Under the pieces are notes generated by a model that was not told the origin of the DNA, ran no database searches, and worked only from the letters and a program-made list of their open reading frames with translations. A DNA stretch of 64,000 nucleotides from a virus. Position 1 is the first letter of the stretch, and each line of letters starts with the position of its first letter. Shown here one piece after another: positions 55,354-63,653 of the stretch. Location: the IMG/VR virus record IMGVR_UViG_3300030618_000012, positions 1 to 64,000 of that record. One strand, given 5' to 3'. A program made the translations under genes and the position numbers.

Positions 55354-58181
55354 TCCAGTTCCCCCAATTGCGGGTCCGTACCGGCTTCAGCTTCAAGAAG
55401 GCATACGGACACCTTGACGACGTCACGGAACGCCTTCAGGCGATCAATACGGGGTCCGCCGGTATCGTCGACGCGGGCACATGGGGCCATGTGAAGTACG
55501 AAGATGCCATGAAGAAAGCGGGTATCACGCCGATGTTCGGCGCCGAACTCCCGGTGATCACTGAAGGTTCCGACTTCAAGCCGCGCGCCTGGGTACTCGC
55601 GAAGGATACGCGTAAGCTGTACAACATCACGTCGCGAGCCGAACGCAACGGCGGTGTATCTGCTGTCGAACTGGCGCATTCGCGAGAAGGGCTAATCAGG
55701 TTTATGGGCGGCGCAATCCACGCACCGCACGGCGCCTTCGATTACGTCGATATCAACCCTGCGTCGATCACGCATGCGCTCAAGGCGGTTCGCTACGCGC
55801 GGCGTTTCAACATGCCAATGGTGCTTACATCGTACAACGACATGCCCGACTACAGGCATGAGTCGGACGCGTACGCATGGGAGGTTCGACAGTCTGTCGG
55901 GCCGCGCATCATTTCGGATGTCGGCGCGCTGCATGAATACCTGGTTGAGGATGCCGGTATCATGACGAACGCGGAATTTACCGACGCCGTCTATAGCACA
56001 CATGCGATCGCCGATCAATTGAAAGACGTCAAGCTTCAGAAGGCACCACTGATCGAACTCGAAGGCGATATGGTCGCAGAAGCGCGCGAGGGCATGCGAG
56101 AACGCCTGGCGCTGGGGCACATCAAGGAATGGACACCTGAATATGAAGCGCGCTTCAATAGCGAAATTGAAATTATCAAGGCGAAAGCGTTTGACTCTTA
56201 CTTTCTGTGCGTGGCGGACCTTATCCGCTTCGCAAAAAAGAAGATGCTCGTTGGCCCGGCGCGCGGCTCGTCGGCCGGTTCACTCATTTGCTATCTACTT
56301 AGAATTACTGAAGTTGATCCGATCAAATATGGCCTTCTCTTCTATCGGTTCATTGACATCAGTCGTTCAGACTTCCCGGATATCGACATCGACTTCGCCG
56401 ACACTAAACGTTACATGGTGTTTGACTACCTGAAGGAAAAGTACGGTGAACAAAACGTATCTAAGCTTGGAAACGTCAGTTTCCTTAAAGGACTGTCGAC
56501 GCTTGAAAAAGTCCGTCAAAAGTTTGCGCTCCCGTTTAGTGCGACGGACCAGGTTAAAGCCTCGCTTGTTGATTACCCTGAAGGCGACCCGCGCTATGGT
56601 TTCGCTGTACAGGACACCATTAATCAGACAGAAGCGGGGCGCGAGTTTGGTCGACGCTTTGAATCGGCCGCCGCTTGCGCGAGTGCTATCGAAGTCCATC
56701 CGTCGCATAGCAGCGTACACGCGGCTGGGATCATCGTGTGTAACGACCCAATTAGCGACTATGCGACCGTCACGGCGGACGGCATTGCGCAAGTCGATAA
56801 ACGCGATGCTGAAAAGCTTAACCTGCTCAAAATTGATGCGCTGGGCCTTCGGACCCTTGGCGTGATCGACGACGCCAATTGCGTTACGCACGACGAACTG
56901 TATGCGCTTGAACCTGTCGATCCGGCCTGTTTCAAGATGCTGGACGACGATAAGGTCGGCGGTCTGTTTCAGTTCGAGGGCGACGCGGTGCGCTCGATCA
57001 CGCGCCAAATGACGATTGACCGTTTCGACCAGATTGATCACATCACATCACTGGCGCGACCCGGCCCGATGTCGTCTGGTATGGCGAACGCCTATATCAG
57101 GAGGGCGAACGGAAAGGAGTCCGTAACATACGACATTCCGCAGCTTCGACCCATTCTGGAATCGACGCACGGCGTTATCGTGTATCAGGAACAGATTATG
57201 TCGATCGTGAAGGACGTCGCCGGGTTCGACTGGGAACAGACATCCTCGATCCGCCGTGCGATGGGCAAGAAGATGGGCGAAGAGTACTTTAATAAAAAAC
57301 TCGAAGAGTTCGTCGATGGATGTGCCAAAACGTCAGGTGTTGCGCGCGACGACGCGACGAAGATATGGCAACAAATGCGCACGTTCGGCGCGTACGGCTT
57401 CAACCGGTCCCACAGCGTGAGTTACGGTCTTGTCACGTACTGGACGCTGTACATGAAGGTGTATCACCGTCTGGATTATGCAGCGGCTTCCTTGCGCGCC
57501 GCCAAGGACGACGAACAGGTATATGCAATCCTTCGAGAACTCGCCGCAGAAGGGGTTCCGTACACACCGATGGACCCTGACTATTCGGAAACTAACTGGA
57601 TGGTCGCAGCGGGCCGTCTAGTGGGCGGCATACAAAACGCCAAGGGATACGGCCCGGTTACCGCGCTGAAGTATATCGAGAAGCGTCGACTAGGAATGAT
57701 CACAGAGAAAGATCGGGCCAAGCTGGCGAAAGCAGAAGTCAAGTTCTCCGATATCGCAGAAGCACGGACGCGATGGGGCTGGGCCTATGATGACCCGACG
57801 GCGATCGGCGTCACGAGCGGAAACCCCATCGTCACAATTAAAGAGGTTCGCGAGCGCGACGACTGTCTTATAATCGTCAAGCTTCGAAAGAAATCACTTG
57901 AAGACGAGAACGACCCTGTTCGACAGAAGCGTCGCGTCGAAAATGGAAAGGCCGAAAAGTATCGAGGGGCGTCGCAATTTCTAGACATGCACTGTGTCGA
58001 TGATAGCGTTGACTCCCCTGTAAAGGTTCGTTTGCGCCCGAAAGAATTTATGACGCACGGCGCATCGATCGCAAAGAACGATCCGGTAGGCGCATGGTAC
58101 CTCGTAAAAGCATGGCGTATCGGCAGTGTCTTCATTGTTAAAAACATCATTCGCATCGACGATAAGGACTGGACCCAGTGA
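55350..58181 (+). CDS. Family C DNA polymerase (Pol III alpha-like)
   Basis: 943 residues. Residues 1-265 are a PHP-like domain, but the HxHxxYS start is replaced by VRTGFSFKKAYG, so its metal site looks lost. LVGPARGSSAGSLICYLLRI and FPDIDIDFADTKRYMVFDYL hold the palm GSSAGS and catalytic Asp pair (near 343-345); NLLKIDALGLRTLGVIDDAN supplies the third Asp. GLFQFEGDAVRSITRQMTID, SLARPGPMSSGMANAYIRR and AYGFNRSHSVSYGLVTYWTL are finger and palm signatures. It is about 200 residues shorter than bacterial DnaE, with a reduced C-terminus. This is the likely phage replicase. Confidence 0.93.
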   Translation: MIQFPQLRVRTGFSFKKAYGHLDDVTERLQAINTGSAGIVDAGTWGHVKYEDAMKKAGITPMFGAELPVITEGSDFKPRAWVLAKDTRKLYNITSRAERNGGVSAVELAHSREGLIRFMGGAIHAPHGAFDYVDINPASITHALKAVRYARRFNMPMVLTSYNDMPDYRHESDAYAWEVRQSVGPRIISDVGALHEYLVEDAGIMTNAEFTDAVYSTHAIADQLKDVKLQKAPLIELEGDMVAEAREGMRERLALGHIKEWTPEYEARFNSEIEIIKAKAFDSYFLCVADLIRFAKKKMLVGPARGSSAGSLICYLLRITEVDPIKYGLLFYRFIDISRSDFPDIDIDFADTKRYMVFDYLKEKYGEQNVSKLGNVSFLKGLSTLEKVRQKFALPFSATDQVKASLVDYPEGDPRYGFAVQDTINQTEAGREFGRRFESAAACASAIEVHPSHSSVHAAGIIVCNDPISDYATVTADGIAQVDKRDAEKLNLLKIDALGLRTLGVIDDANCVTHDELYALEPVDPACFKMLDDDKVGGLFQFEGDAVRSITRQMTIDRFDQIDHITSLARPGPMSSGMANAYIRRANGKESVTYDIPQLRPILESTHGVIVYQEQIMSIVKDVAGFDWEQTSSIRRAMGKKMGEEYFNKKLEEFVDGCAKTSGVARDDATKIWQQMRTFGAYGFNRSHSVSYGLVTYWTLYMKVYHRLDYAAASLRAAKDDEQVYAILRELAAEGVPYTPMDPDYSETNWMVAAGRLVGGIQNAKGYGPVTALKYIEKRRLGMITEKDRAKLAKAEVKFSDIAEARTRWGWAYDDPTAIGVTSGNPIVTIKEVRERDDCLIIVKLRKKSLEDENDPVRQKRRVENGKAEKYRGASQFLDMHCVDDSVDSPVKVRLRPKEFMTHGASIAKNDPVGAWYLVKAWRIGSVFIVKNIIRIDDKDWTQ

Positions 58182-58441
58182 AGCTATCAGAACTCATGCG
58201 AGACCAGAATCGCGTAATCAAAAATGCCATTCCGGAAGCGCTCAAAACGGTACGCGGCGCTATGGCGATGGCGCTCGACTCGCCAGTCCCAGAATTTGTC
58301 GAAATGGGTCGAGAACTGGCGAGCAAAGAAGCGGTTTTTATGGCGATGGGCGCTTTCCAGTGTTACTTCGACATGATGGAACTGGTAATAAAGATCATCG
58401 ATGCGGCGGAGCGGTCGCAGGAGGGTCAAGGTAATGGGTAA
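58178..58441 (+). CDS. Unknown 87-residue helical protein
   Basis: GTG start in a GTGA overlap with the polymerase. MKLSELMRDQNRVIKNAIPE and FMAMGAFQCYFDMMELVIKI, wholly helical. Could be a small polymerase accessory protein; only position supports that. Confidence 0.6.
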   Translation: MKLSELMRDQNRVIKNAIPEALKTVRGAMAMALDSPVPEFVEMGRELASKEAVFMAMGAFQCYFDMMELVIKIIDAAERSQEGQGNG

Positions 58442-58862
58442 CAAACAGCGCGAGTCCGCCGCGTGGAGTAATTTCTCCGACTCTATCGATAGGGGTCGAC
58501 TTCTGACGCATCGCGTCGAGAACATGGAAGGCAACGGCACGCCCGACGTTATCATGAAAAATAGCTACGGGACCGTTATATGGTGCGAGAACAAGGCGCT
58601 CGAAGTATGGCCTAAGCGCCCTACTACCTGCCCCCTAAAAAATTCGTTCGAGCGCGGTCAACTAGGCTGGATGCGTGAATGGAAATTTAAAAACGGTCAC
58701 GCGTTCTGCCTGCTGCGCGTCGAAGATAAGGAGTTCTATCTGCTCGATCCGGCATGGCGCATTGAAAATAAGACGCGCGCCGAACTGCTAATTCTGGCGA
58801 AAGCGACCGGCAAGACACAGATTATCGAATTCCTGTACGAGCTACGGAACAATGGACTATGA
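58434..58862 (+). CDS. PD-(D/E)XK nuclease, VRR-NUC or resolvase-like
   Basis: 142 residues from ATG 58434. NMEGNGTPDVIMKNSYGTVI then WCENKALEVWPKRPTTCPLK gives GTPD and ExK, the catalytic core, with FERGQLGWMREWKFKNGHAF as the following helix and VRR-like strand. Phage proteins of this kind cut branched or damaged DNA or act as resolvases. It overlaps the SNF2 helicase by 4 bases, suggesting a joint role in fork or recombination processing. Confidence 0.75.
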   Translation: MGNKQRESAAWSNFSDSIDRGRLLTHRVENMEGNGTPDVIMKNSYGTVIWCENKALEVWPKRPTTCPLKNSFERGQLGWMREWKFKNGHAFCLLRVEDKEFYLLDPAWRIENKTRAELLILAKATGKTQIIEFLYELRNNGL

Positions 58863-60391
58863 AAACCAAAGGAATGAAACACCAGTTGCGCGGTCTCGAC
58901 GCGAGCGAAGGCAAGCGAAACTTCGCTTTCTTTATGGAGCAGGGAACGGGAAAGACATGGGTAACGCTGGCCGACGGCGAACGATGCTTCGTCGGTAACA
59001 AGATCGATGCTGTCGTTGTGTTCGCCCCTAAAGGCGTTCACTCGAACTGGGTTCTGCGTGAGATTCCTAAACACCTTGGTGTTGCGAGCGTTTCTTTCGC
59101 ATGGAATGGGCCTGTCAAGACGAAAAAACAGAAAGAGGGTCTCGCCCGCCTGTACACGTCGGAAAGTCGCTTTACCGAGCCAACCCTTCGAATCCTGTCG
59201 ATCAATTTCGAGGCGATGCTGCGACCTGAAGCGATCGAGGTTGTCCGGGAATTTATGAACAGCTTCCGCGTAATGGCTGTTGTCGACGAATCGAAGAAAA
59301 TCGGCAATCCAAAGGCGAAGCGGACCGTCAACATCATTAATGCCGGGCGCGCGGCAACCGCTCGACGAATCCTGTCGGGTAAGCCCCTTACCAAGGCGCC
59401 GATGGACCTTTTTTCTCAGTTCGATTTTCTGAAAGAGGGGTTACTTGGCACTACTTCGTATCGGGCGTTCGTGAGCGAATACGCCGTTCTGCTCGACCCC
59501 CAGTCGCCCCAAATGCAGGGTTTGATTCGCAAGATGGGTCCGAAAGCAGCGTTCGCACAGGTCGTCGCGACGGAGAAGGTCGTCGACGAGGAAACCGGCG
59601 CTACGGTCGAACGCAAGCAATACAAAAACCTCGACAAGCTCGCGGCGATGATTGCGCCGCATGTATTTCGCGTACGCAAGTCTGAGTGTCTGGACCTTCC
59701 GCCAAAGGTTTACAAGAAGGTTTATTTCGACATGACCGACGCGCAGCAGGCCGTCTATGACGAACTGAAAAACGAACTGGCATACGCGAGCCAACAGGAG
59801 GGTCCGCAGTCGTTCGTTGCAATCGCCGCGCGCGCCAAGATGCAACAGTGTACCAGCGGCTATATCAACGTCAACGGTAAGCCCGAGATCATGGCGCCTG
59901 AAGACAATCCGCGCATGCGAGAGTATCTGGACGTCGTCGATGATATCCCCGAAGACAAATCGTTCATTACGTGGGCGATCGGGCGCGAAGAGATTCGACA
60001 GATTTGCGTCGCGCTCGAAGCAGAGGGGATATCGTATGTTGAGTATCACGGCGGCGTAAGCGACGAAGATCGGGAAATTGCAATCGATGATTTCCAGAAT
60101 GGTCGGGTCCGCGCGTTCGTCTGCAACAAGGCCGCGTATGCAGGGCTTACCCTGACGCGTGCAACGTACTCGCTTTACTACTCGTGTGATTTCGACAACG
60201 ACGTGCGCGGTCAATCCGAGGATCGCTGTCACCGTATCGGCACGACCGAAAGCGTGCTGTACGTTGACTTCATCGCTCGCGGAACGATCAATGAAGATGT
60301 TGCCGCGAGCCTGGCGTTCAAGGATCACATCGCCGATATCGTGATCGACAATGATCGAAAAGAGGTTGCGACATTCGTCGAGAATGGGTAA
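58859..60391 (+). CDS. SNF2-type helicase
   Basis: 510 residues. RNFAFFMEQGTGKTWVTLAD has Walker A (near 30); VVVFAPKGVHSNWVLREIPK is motif Ia; MAVVDESKKIGNPKAKRTVN is motif II; RRILSGKPLTKAPMDLFSQF motif III; RAFVCNKAAYAGLTLTRATY motif V; GQSEDRCHRIGTTESVLYVD motif VI. SWI2/SNF2 ATPases move on duplex DNA and remodel protein-DNA complexes; phage members take part in replication restart or recombination. The gene before encodes a nuclease, the gene after is a tRNA. Confidence 0.88.
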   Translation: MKTKGMKHQLRGLDASEGKRNFAFFMEQGTGKTWVTLADGERCFVGNKIDAVVVFAPKGVHSNWVLREIPKHLGVASVSFAWNGPVKTKKQKEGLARLYTSESRFTEPTLRILSINFEAMLRPEAIEVVREFMNSFRVMAVVDESKKIGNPKAKRTVNIINAGRAATARRILSGKPLTKAPMDLFSQFDFLKEGLLGTTSYRAFVSEYAVLLDPQSPQMQGLIRKMGPKAAFAQVVATEKVVDEETGATVERKQYKNLDKLAAMIAPHVFRVRKSECLDLPPKVYKKVYFDMTDAQQAVYDELKNELAYASQQEGPQSFVAIAARAKMQQCTSGYINVNGKPEIMAPEDNPRMREYLDVVDDIPEDKSFITWAIGREEIRQICVALEAEGISYVEYHGGVSDEDREIAIDDFQNGRVRAFVCNKAAYAGLTLTRATYSLYYSCDFDNDVRGQSEDRCHRIGTTESVLYVDFIARGTINEDVAASLAFKDHIADIVIDNDRKEVATFVENG

Positions 60392-60418
60392 AGTGAGGGC
60401 TCTCACCGAAAGGTTGTC

Positions 60419-60493
60419 GTCGCGTTCATCTAGCGGTTAGGATCACAGGGTTTCATCCTGTTAACACGAGTTCGAATCTCGTACGCGACTCCA
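60419..60493 (+). tRNA. tRNA-Glu, anticodon UUC
   Basis: A 7-base acceptor stem (GTCGCGT / ACGCGAC), D-arm TCTAGCGGTTAGGA, anticodon arm ACAGG-GTTTCAT-CCTGT with TTC at 34-36, T-arm ACGAG-TTCGAAT-CTCGT, discriminator T and encoded CCA. AGGGCTCT (60396-60403) and AGAGCCCT (60496-60503) form an 8-base inverted repeat that would pair around the tRNA and mark it for processing. The phage coding uses GAA often, so this tRNA may raise late expression or replace a cleaved host tRNA. Confidence 0.93.
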
Positions 60494-60533
60494 AAGAGCC
60501 CTTAAGAGAATTTATAGAAAGGATCAGAAATGT

Positions 60534-60875
60534 ATGAATGAACCCCGCGTTTTCGTACCGCAAGTCGTCGAGCGTTACAACAATGACAAGGGTCGATTCG
60601 AGCCTGTCTTTGACCTTTCGACGGCAACGGTTTTCGGCACGCTAACCCCGATCCTGAATCCGACCGACAACCCGATTTACCTCGCGCGCTTAACGAGTCG
60701 TATCCGCGATGGACTGAAAGACTTCGACGCGGACCGGGACTGTTTTCTTGCAATTGGTGATCCGTCACTGATCGCCGTTTGCTCTGGACTTATCCTGCGT
60801 CGTCAGAAGCAGTTCAAGATGTTGAAATGGGATAAGAAGATGACCCGCTACATTGTTATGGATATCAACCCATGA
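60534..60875 (+). CDS. Unknown 113-residue protein
   Basis: MNEPRVFVPQVVERYNNDKG, VFGTLTPILNPTDNPIYLAR, DCFLAIGDPSLIAVCSGLIL. Mixed alpha/beta. The usual ribosome spacing (AGAAAGGATCAGAA) points to an ATG at 60530 that reads only MYE then TGA, overlapping this start by one base at 60534. The real start is probably reached by re-initiation or relaxed spacing. Confidence 0.7.
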   Translation: MNEPRVFVPQVVERYNNDKGRFEPVFDLSTATVFGTLTPILNPTDNPIYLARLTSRIRDGLKDFDADRDCFLAIGDPSLIAVCSGLILRRQKQFKMLKWDKKMTRYIVMDINP

Positions 60876-61504
60876 GCGATATTCAACCGCAGCAACCCGA
60901 CACGTTTGACGATGAGCCGGGGATCAGTGCCGATGATATCTTCGGCGTGGGCGACGCGCCCGACATGACCGCTGCAGAACAGGGCGACGCGCTCGAAAAA
61001 CTGATCGAGCTTGCAGAACAGTTGCGCGCCAAAGACGCCGATGTTGTGCTCGCGAACGAAGCGCTCGCGCTGGTCAAAGGCGAAGCGGACACGCTTCGTT
61101 CGCGGACTATTCCGAACCTTATGCAGCGCCTGAAAATGATGTCTTTCACGCTCGAAGATGGTTCGGAAATCAAGATTAAGCCCGATATCAAGTGCTCGTT
61201 GACCGTCGAAAAGAAACCGGCCGCGCTTGCCTGGGTTCGCGCTCGCGGCGACGACGGGATTATCAGGAAGGAGCTTACGCTGTCATTTGGTAAGGAAGAC
61301 GAAGAGAACGCAAAGAAAGCCGAAAAGCTTTTGCGTGAACAGGGTTTTACACCAGACATCGGCGAAAATATTCACCCGCAAACGCTGAAGTCGTATGTCA
61401 AGGAGCGCATGGAAGCGGGCGATAACATTCCGCTCGACACGTTTAGCGTGTTCGAATACAAAGAAGCGAAAATAACGCTTCCCAAAAAGAAAAAGTCGAA
61501 GTAG
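60872..61504 (+). CDS. Unknown 210-residue protein, probably in DNA metabolism
   Basis: ATGA overlap. An acidic, disordered N-terminus (DTFDDEPGISADDIFGVGDA), a coiled coil (LEKLIELAEQLRAKDADVVL), then IPNLMQRLKMMSFTLEDGSE and IKIKPDIKCSLTVEKKPAAL, and a Lys-rich end (LPKKKKSK). The coiled coil plus beta-strand core recalls phage Gam-like or DUF7173-type proteins placed next to DNA-binding genes. Only a resemblance. Confidence 0.65.
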   Translation: MSDIQPQQPDTFDDEPGISADDIFGVGDAPDMTAAEQGDALEKLIELAEQLRAKDADVVLANEALALVKGEADTLRSRTIPNLMQRLKMMSFTLEDGSEIKIKPDIKCSLTVEKKPAALAWVRARGDDGIIRKELTLSFGKEDEENAKKAEKLLREQGFTPDIGENIHPQTLKSYVKERMEAGDNIPLDTFSVFEYKEAKITLPKKKKSK

Positions 61505-61551
61505 CATTCAATCCGCTGTACCAACAATTTTTCAGAAAGGAATCAGAAATT

Positions 61552-62466
61552 ATGGCAACTGCAAAGAAAACCGCGTCGAGGCCTGTCGATCAGGAAGCGA
61601 AGCAAGAGGTTCTGGCGTCTGCTTCGACGGCTGTCGCCGAAGTCAAGCGCACCGCGATCGCCGCGCCGTCGTTTATGGACGCTGCGGACATGGGCGCGGG
61701 TTTCGAGGGTGCGAGCGCGGACGCTTATGCAATCCCCTTCCTGCAACTGCTTCAAAAGATGTCGCCGGTTGTCGACGAGGACAATCCGAAGCACATCCCA
61801 GGCGCCAAGGCCGGGATGTTCCTGAACACGTTGACCGGCAAGCTGTACGATGTGAAGTCGAGGCCGCTCGACATCGTACAGTCGGCGTACAAACATTCGT
61901 TCATTCTTTGGGGCTCCCGCGACGGTGATCAGGGCGGTTTCAAGGGCGAAATCTCGCCGGAAGACATGGATTCGATCGTCGCCGACGGCAAGGTCGAGAA
62001 CGTGAACGGCAAGCTGATCGTGAAGAACGCCGACGGAACGTTCGATGTCAAGAAGTCCGATTACTACTCGGACACGCGCGCCCATTACGTGATCGTGATC
62101 GACCCGGATACCGGCGAGAGCATGGCTGCGATTCTGTCGCTGGCGTCGACGCAAATCAAGTCGTCGAAAACGCTCATGACGATGCTGCAGAACAAGAAGG
62201 TCAGTATCGGCAACAAGATCGGCACGCCCGCGACGTACGCCAATCGCATCAAGCTCACGACGACCGTTCAACAGAACGATCAAGGTACCTGGTCGACCGC
62301 CAAGTTCGATCTTGACGGTCTCGTGACGGACGCCGAAATCTTCGTTCAGGCGAAGGAGTTCCATAAGGCCGTCGCGACCGGTAAAGCGAACGTCGACTAT
62401 TCGAAATCGGTCGATACGGGCGAAGGCAATGTGACCGGCGCACCGAAGCAGGCAGAAGGCTTCTAA
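61552..62466 (+). CDS. Probable phage DNA-binding or recombination-linked protein
   Basis: 304 residues after AGAAAGGAATCAGAAATT. The front is Ala/Lys rich; DAYAIPFLQLLQKMSPVVDE, AGMFLNTLTGKLYD and VQSAYKHSFILWGSRDGDQG are shared with abundant phage proteins often placed beside recombination or ssDNA-binding genes. SLASTQIKSSKTLMTMLQNK follows. The regular beta pattern and acidic end (VDTGEGNVTGAP) fit an ssDNA-binding-like protein, but the true function is not established. Confidence 0.6.
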   Translation: MATAKKTASRPVDQEAKQEVLASASTAVAEVKRTAIAAPSFMDAADMGAGFEGASADAYAIPFLQLLQKMSPVVDEDNPKHIPGAKAGMFLNTLTGKLYDVKSRPLDIVQSAYKHSFILWGSRDGDQGGFKGEISPEDMDSIVADGKVENVNGKLIVKNADGTFDVKKSDYYSDTRAHYVIVIDPDTGESMAAILSLASTQIKSSKTLMTMLQNKKVSIGNKIGTPATYANRIKLTTTVQQNDQGTWSTAKFDLDGLVTDAEIFVQAKEFHKAVATGKANVDYSKSVDTGEGNVTGAPKQAEGF

Positions 62467-62501
62467 ACGTTTTCCGCTGCACTGGGCAGCATCTAACCGG
62501 C

Positions 62502-62519
62502 CGGGCCTGTCATGGCCCG
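62502..62519 (+). terminator. Hairpin after the 61552 gene
   Basis: CGGGCC, 6-base loop, GGCCCG, followed by TCTATC. A moderately strong terminator closing the replication operon. Confidence 0.55.
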
Positions 62520-62548
62520 TCTATCAAAACTTTGTAGGAGTATTGCAA

Positions 62549-62773
62549 ATGTCCATTATCAACAGTATCGAAGAAGGCGCGGAAAAGGTTCTAAAGGAAG
62601 TCGAAAGCGTCTTTTCCGGCGGTGAAGTGAAGAAGGTCGAGGAAGAAATCGTCGGTGAGGCGGAAGCCGTTGCCGGTGACGTCGAGACGGATGCGAAGGA
62701 TGTCGTCGCGGAAGTCGATCCGAAGACAGAAGCACCTAGCACGCCGACTACACCGACTACGCCCGCTGCATAA
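62549..62773 (+). CDS. Unknown 74-residue acidic protein
   Basis: TAGGAGTATTGCAA before the ATG. MSIINSIEEGAEKVLKEVES, helical and acidic, then PSTPTTPTTPAA. The pattern (amphipathic helix, acidic repeat, Pro/Thr tail) is like small phage or phasin-like proteins of unknown function near lysis genes. Confidence 0.7.
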   Translation: MSIINSIEEGAEKVLKEVESVFSGGEVKKVEEEIVGEAEAVAGDVETDAKDVVAEVDPKTEAPSTPTTPTTPAA

Positions 62774-62815
62774 GCGAACATGAAGAAGTAGACGGGCAAG
62801 TTTCATAGCAGAACG

Positions 62816-62838
62816 ACAGGGCGCTTTGTGTGCCCTGT
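62816..62838 (+). terminator. Hairpin terminator-like element
   Basis: ACAGGGC, 9-base loop, GCCCTGT, then TCC. Between the acidic protein and the next gene; a partial terminator or processing site. Confidence 0.5.
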
Positions 62839-62862
62839 TCCACCATCAAGAAAGGAAAGAAT

Positions 62863-63192
62863 ATGCCATCAAAATCCCCAGCGAAAGCTGCGGCGGCAAC
62901 GGGAGTCGACCAAAACAAAGAGCAACAGTGTTCTTTGCCTACGGCGCGCGTCACCGTTCAGTCGGAAATCGAATCGATCTTTAACGCGCTCGTTACGACC
63001 GGCGCGGAAATCGAAGCGCTCGAAAATACTCTTCTGCCGATTGCGCACGGTGGCGTCGTCGGCTCTGGCCAGTGCGGCGACACGGAACCCCCTCCGCAAC
63101 CGCAAGTGATCGACAGCCTTCGCGGCCTGTTGTCGGGCGTCGAGTCATACAACATTCGACTGTCGAATCTGCGTCACCGCCTGGCACTTTAA
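62863..63192 (+). CDS. Unknown 109-residue protein
   Basis: AGAAAGGAAAGAAT before the ATG (MPSKSPAKAAAATGVDQNKE). EIESIFNALVTTGAEIEALE and VIDSLRGLLSGVESYNIRLS form two helices; GSGQCGDTEPPPQPQ is the turn. Looks like a small helical-hairpin protein. It precedes the holin candidate. Confidence 0.7.
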   Translation: MPSKSPAKAAAATGVDQNKEQQCSLPTARVTVQSEIESIFNALVTTGAEIEALENTLLPIAHGGVVGSGQCGDTEPPPQPQVIDSLRGLLSGVESYNIRLSNLRHRLAL

Positions 63193-63201
63193 GGCGTTAT
63201 C

Positions 63202-63456
63202 GTGGGCATTCGGAAAGTCTTTATCGACTGCTGCAGCGAGAACGACGGTCAGAGCTATGACCTTCCTCGCGTTGCAGCCTTCTTCATGGTCTTTACCGGT
63301 TTTCCATCCTTTCTTGCCCTGACCGCGTACAGTGTTTATTCCGGCCCAGACCACCATTTCGACATGATCGCGTTCGGTACCGCGTTCGGTGCGATCCTTT
63401 CCGGTGTTGCGATGGTGACGGGCTCGATCGCATTCAAGCAACGCAGCGATTTATAA
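63202..63456 (+). CDS. Probable holin (two membrane helices)
   Basis: 84 residues from GTG. LPRVAAFFMVFTGFPSFLAL and MIAFGTAFGAILSGVAMVTG are two membrane helices with short soluble ends, a class II holin layout. The basic and polar C-terminus (KQRSDL) and its place two genes before the spanins support a lysis role. No endolysin is seen in the window; it may lie just beyond the right edge. An antiholin or unrelated membrane role is possible. Confidence 0.55.
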   Translation: MGIRKVFIDCCSENDGQSYDLPRVAAFFMVFTGFPSFLALTAYSVYSGPDHHFDMIAFGTAFGAILSGVAMVTGSIAFKQRSDL

Positions 63457-63467
63457 GGAATCCAGAA

Positions 63468-63653
63468 ATGAGTAATGAACGGACCCTCACCCGCAAACAG
63501 CTAGTCGCGGCGTTCGAGGAATGGGAAGAAGAGCGCCGCGCAGAGCCGGAAAATCACGGATTCGAGAATCTGGATGATGGACCCGTCTCAACGGTCGCAA
63601 AAATTCAGGTCGATTACGTCTTTGAACTGGTCGACCGCCAGGAGAAGGCTTAA
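63468..63653 (+). CDS. Unknown 61-residue acidic protein
   Basis: AGGAATCCAGAA before the ATG. RKQLVAAFEEWEEERRAEPE and VAKIQVDYVFELVDRQEKA, helical and acidic. TAATG coupling with the spanin gene. Function unknown. Confidence 0.7.
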   Translation: MSNERTLTRKQLVAAFEEWEEERRAEPENHGFENLDDGPVSTVAKIQVDYVFELVDRQEKA

